DNA from: an uncultured Clostridia bacterium
GTDB taxonomy: Bacteria > Bacillota > Clostridia > Oscillospirales > Acutalibacteraceae
Reading direction: 5' to 3'
Length of the DNA stretch: 8,251 bases
Assembly: GCA_937896885.1 (NCBI GenBank)
Contig: CALBNX010000044.1
Coordinates: forward strand, 1-8,251
Position numbers and translations under genes: made by a program. Under the pieces are notes generated by a model. That model saw only the letters and a program-made list of their open reading frames with translations, was not told the DNA's origin and did no database searches. Below are positions 6,734-8,251 of this stretch, piece by piece (position 1 is the stretch's first letter; the number at the start of each line of letters is the position of its first letter).

Positions 6734-7158
6734 CCACAGTTACCTTTTTCTTTCTGTTTGTCAACGAGATATTGCAAAGTGATTGAATCGACAACTTTAT
6801 TAACTGCATCAAGTACGCATTGCCAGATTTCAAGGGTTACACAGTCCATACAGTTTTCGCAAGGGTTATCGTCAGTTTCAAGGCAATAAACAGGGGCTAA
6901 GCTACCTTCTGTAACACGAAGAATTTCACCTACTGTATATTCAACTGGTTCACGAGTAAGTTTATAGCCACCCTGTGCACCGCGAGTGCTTTCAACAAGG
7001 TTTTCTTTTGAGAGCATTTTGATAATCTGTTCAAGATATTTTTCGCTGATATTTTGTCTTGTTGCAATAGATTTTATTGAGATATAGCCATCTTCTTTAT
7101 GGATTGCAAGGTCTGTCATAAGACGAAGTGCATATCTGCCTTTTGTTGAGATTTTCAT
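6724..7158 (-). CDS. Rrf2-family transcriptional regulator, IscR-like
   Basis: Winged-helix dimeric DNA-binding regulator of the Rrf2 family, whose members sense Fe-S status (IscR), cysteine supply (CymR), nitric oxide or redox state. The 144-residue product starts with the family hallmark MKISTKGRYALRLM. The recognition helix lies around 33-48 (NISEKYLEQIIKML) and the wing at about 57-68 (STRGAQGGYKLT). The sensor region has Cys92, Cys100, Cys103 and Cys106 before VTLEIW, resembling the three-Cys [2Fe-2S] site of IscR but with different spacing. Further cysteines are Cys114 and a C-terminal CGCC tail (141, 143, 144). CymR lacks such a cluster, so an Fe-S sensor is favoured. It is first in the operon with the MetH reactivator and metH. 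Candidate operators precede both its own promoter and that of nifS. Family certain; effector and targets inferred. Confidence 0.93.
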   Translation of the reverse strand: MKISTKGRYALRLMTDLAIHKEDGYISIKSIATRQNISEKYLEQIIKMLSKENLVESTRGAQGGYKLTREPVEYTVGEILRVTEGSLAPVYCLETDDNPCENCMDCVTLEIWQCVLDAVNKVVDSITLQYLVDKQKEKGNCGCC

Positions 7159-7200
7159 ATTATCATAACCTTTTAAAGTATTGTTATTTATTCCTCATAT

Positions 7201-7229
7201 AATATAATACAAATTTAGTAGGAATTCAA
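7201..7229 (-). promoter_or_regulatory. Promoter of the Rrf2 regulator, MetH reactivator and metH operon
   Basis: On the minus strand TTGAAT (7229-7224), a 17-base spacer, then TATATT (7206-7201). The leader would be about 35 bases to ATG 7158, with a modest AAAAGG ribosome site ten bases before it. Overlapping TA-rich hexamers make the exact -10 uncertain. It lies after the terminator of the GtrA genes, so the operon is separate from them. No cobalamin or S-adenosylmethionine riboswitch could fit in the short leader. Confidence 0.75.
7203..7225 (-). promoter_or_regulatory. Candidate autoregulatory operator in the rrf2 promoter spacer
   Basis: ATTCCTACTAAATTTGTAT on the minus strand, centred at 7214 between the -35 and -10 boxes. 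TAC and GTA form inverted halves around a seven-base centre, as in the nifS spacer site when centres are aligned. Autoregulation by the Rrf2 protein is common in the family and is inferred here. Confidence 0.6.
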
Positions 7230-7235
7230 GAGTTA

Positions 7236-7258
7236 ATTCACATAAAGTTAGTAGGATT
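7236..7258 (-). promoter_or_regulatory. Upstream second operator-like box before rrf2
   Basis: AATCCTACTAACTTTATGT on the minus strand repeats the promoter-spacer box: TCCTACTAA is identical in both, 33 bases apart, close to three helical turns. Placed just upstream of -35, it would let two dimers bind the same face of DNA. Confidence 0.5.
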
Positions 7259-7270
7259 TGAAAAAGATAT

Positions 7271-7299
7271 AAAAATCGGCGAGAGCATAAGCCCCCGCC
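7271..7299 (-). terminator. Intrinsic terminator after the GtrA pair
   Basis: The minus-strand RNA forms GGCGGGGGC-UUAU-GCUCUCGCC, a nine-pair stem in which two pairs are G-U, followed by GA and UUUUU. In the plus-strand RNA the two wobble pairs become A-C mismatches, so the structure works in the direction of the GtrA genes. It insulates them from the rrf2 promoter. The flanking TAGTAGGGCGGGGGC again resembles GTAGGG-type intergenic elements. Confidence 0.82.
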
Positions 7300-7310
7300 C
7301 TACTATATGT

Positions 7311-7769
7311 TTATTTTGTTTCTGCTTTTTCTTTCTCTTTTTCGGCGAGTTTATTAGTATTCATTGAATTGCGATAAATCCAGAAACGGTTTACAAGGAA
7401 TGCAGTTGTGAGATTTGAAAGCATTGTCACAACAAGAACGATATACTCATTTACACCTGCACCCTCTGCCAAGTCGCCGAGATATGTTGCGGTAGGGATA
7501 AAAATTACATAGTAAAATGCAAGCTTTGCCATTGCAACGGGAACATTATTGGCTGATTTGAAGGTATAACGGCGATTAACCGTAAATCCGTAAAGCACAG
7601 AAAGGATTATTGCAGGCAAATAGCTTGCCCAAAAATCGAGTTTTGCAACCTCATTAAGCAAAGTAAAAACTACTGTCTGAATTACGCCCGAGCCCATAGA
7701 AAAGAACACAAATTTAACTATTTGTATCGCCGTTTGTTTTGGTGTGAGTTTTTCTTTATTCTGTGTCAT
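7311..7769 (-). CDS. GtrA-family small membrane protein (downstream copy)
   Basis: Predicted four-helix inner-membrane protein of the GtrA family (PF04138), members of which are thought to help move undecaprenyl-linked sugars across the membrane for cell-surface glycosylation. Hydrophobic segments lie at about 15-40, 50-66, 80-98 and 107-127 of 152 residues. The conserved FTVNRRYTF at 62-70 follows helix 2 and NRFWIYR at 127-133 follows helix 4; the tail is charged (AEKEKEKAETK). The frame extends to a TTG at 7790, but ATG 7769 sits eight bases after AAAAAGGA and gives an N terminus (MTQNKEKLTPKQ) matching its neighbour. The start overlaps the end of the upstream copy by 14 bases. About 78 of 133 aligned residues match that copy, so this is a tandem duplicate. 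No glycosyltransferase partner is visible, so the substrate is unknown. Confidence 0.88.
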   Translation of the reverse strand: MTQNKEKLTPKQTAIQIVKFVFFSMGSGVIQTVVFTLLNEVAKLDFWASYLPAIILSVLYGFTVNRRYTFKSANNVPVAMAKLAFYYVIFIPTATYLGDLAEGAGVNEYIVLVVTMLSNLTTAFLVNRFWIYRNSMNTNKLAEKEKEKAETK

Positions 7770-8205
7770 TGTCATTTTCCTTTTTAGCAAGTTTGTTTGT
7801 ATTCATTGAGCCACGATAAACCACAAATCTGCAATAAAGATATTCAGTTATAAGATTACACGACATTGTTACTGCTTCGATTATGTAGTTATTAATGCCT
7901 GCATTTTCTGCCAAATGACCAAGATATGCCGAAACAGGAGTGAACACACAATAAAACAGTGCTACTTTAAGCATTGCAACAGGTACATTTGTTGCAGATT
8001 TAAAGGTGTATTTTCTATTTACCGTAAAATTATAAAGGACTGATAATACCAACGACGGAAGATACGCAACAAGATGTGAACAATCGGTCAATTCGTGAAT
8101 GATTGTATAAGACACAATCTGAATAATGCCAGCACCCATTGAAAATGCGACAAATTTTAAAACCTGAATTATAGTTTCTTTTTTAGTGAGCTTTTGCGTT
8201 TGCAT
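7756..8205 (-). CDS. GtrA-family small membrane protein (upstream copy)
   Basis: Same family and topology as the gene just downstream: 149 residues with hydrophobic segments near 12-37, 46-63, 80-97 and 105-127. NFTVNRKYTF lies at 59-68, CRFVVYR at 125-131 and the tail is hydrophilic (KKENDNDTE). GtrA proteins are proposed flippases or accessories for lipid-linked sugars in wall or O-antigen decoration; the specific role here is unknown. The start is well supported: AAAGGGGAT ends a few bases before ATG 8205, with the GGGG core eight bases away. A TATAAT-like box lies upstream, but any -35 element would be outside the window, so it may be the first gene of its transcript or follow others. The two copies differ most in the loop between helices 1 and 2 (LTDCSHLVA here), which may reflect different partners. 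Confidence 0.88.
   Translation of the reverse strand: MQTQKLTKKETIIQVLKFVAFSMGAGIIQIVSYTIIHELTDCSHLVAYLPSLVLSVLYNFTVNRKYTFKSATNVPVAMLKVALFYCVFTPVSAYLGHLAENAGINNYIIEAVTMSCNLITEYLYCRFVVYRGSMNTNKLAKKENDNDTE
7778..7785 (-). promoter_or_regulatory. Ribosome-binding site that decides the downstream GtrA start
   Basis: AAAAAGGA lies inside the end of the upstream GtrA gene, eight bases before ATG 7769 but only two before ATG 7775. It therefore supports 7769 and a coupled start within the preceding gene. Confidence 0.6.
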
Positions 8206-8235
8206 AAAGACATCCCCTTTTATTTTTATAGTTTA

Positions 8236-8241
8236 ATTATA
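8236..8241 (-). promoter_or_regulatory. Possible -10 box upstream of the GtrA pair
   Basis: TATAAT on the minus strand, about 30 bases before ATG 8205. The matching -35 would fall beyond the window edge, and the region is very AT-rich, so this is only a candidate. Confidence 0.3.
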
Positions 8242-8251
8242 TAATTGTGAA

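Noticed and set aside
7203..7225. A classical Bacillus CymR site (motif ending GGAATT)
   Set aside because: GGAATT is present on the plus strand, but several fixed positions of the CymR consensus as I recall it do not match, and the regulator has a Cys cluster CymR lacks.
7159..7310. A cobalamin or S-adenosylmethionine riboswitch ahead of the metH operon
   Set aside because: The predicted leader is only about 35 bases and the remaining gap is taken up by the GtrA terminator, the promoter and operator-like boxes. No B12-box or S-box-like conserved core is visible.

Overview
The window is about 65% A+T by eye and every gene lies on the minus strand, so transcription runs from high to low coordinates. 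The gene set suggests an anaerobic Clostridia-type Firmicute, probably of the Oscillospiraceae/Ruminococcaceae group. It comprises a cobalamin-dependent methionine synthase split from its reactivation domain, a minimal NifS/NifU Fe-S system, a short-form NadA and an Rrf2 regulator with a cysteine cluster. GC-rich hairpin elements between genes look like the dispersed repeats of that group. The taxonomic call is inference from gene content and style.

Layout in transcription order. (1) 8205-7311: two tandem, overlapping genes for small GtrA-family four-helix membrane proteins, about 59% identical by hand alignment, closed by an intrinsic terminator at 7271-7299. (2) 7229-7201: a sigma-A-type promoter with two candidate operators. 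It drives an Rrf2/IscR-like regulator (7158-6724), a MetH-reactivation-domain protein (6733-6158) and methionine synthase metH (6152-3795), each junction overlapping or only a few bases apart. (3) 3771-3743: a near-consensus promoter (TTGACA, 17 bp, TATGAT) with similar candidate operators. It drives nifS (3679-2498), nifU (2498-2082), nadA (2017-1103) and mnmA (1098-76). A GC-rich two-hairpin repeat-like element separates nifU from nadA and seems to supply the nadA ribosome-binding site. The unit ends at a perfect hairpin plus T tract at 24-55.

How it may fit together. NifS takes sulfur from cysteine. NifU uses it to build Fe-S clusters and MnmA uses it for tRNA 2-thiouridine. NadA is a [4Fe-4S] enzyme and so a client of the same machinery. 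The Rrf2 protein has the Cys cluster expected of an Fe-S-sensing IscR type, and a shared motif (ATTC-N-TACT followed by a weaker half) occurs in both promoters. This suggests that one regulator controls its own metH operon and the nifSU-nadA-mnmA operon, joining methionine synthesis to Fe-S and thiolation supply. The placement of metH and its reactivation partner between the regulator and nifS is the most distinctive feature. I found no mobile element, CRISPR array, rRNA or tRNA, and no gene-free stretch longer than about 155 bases.
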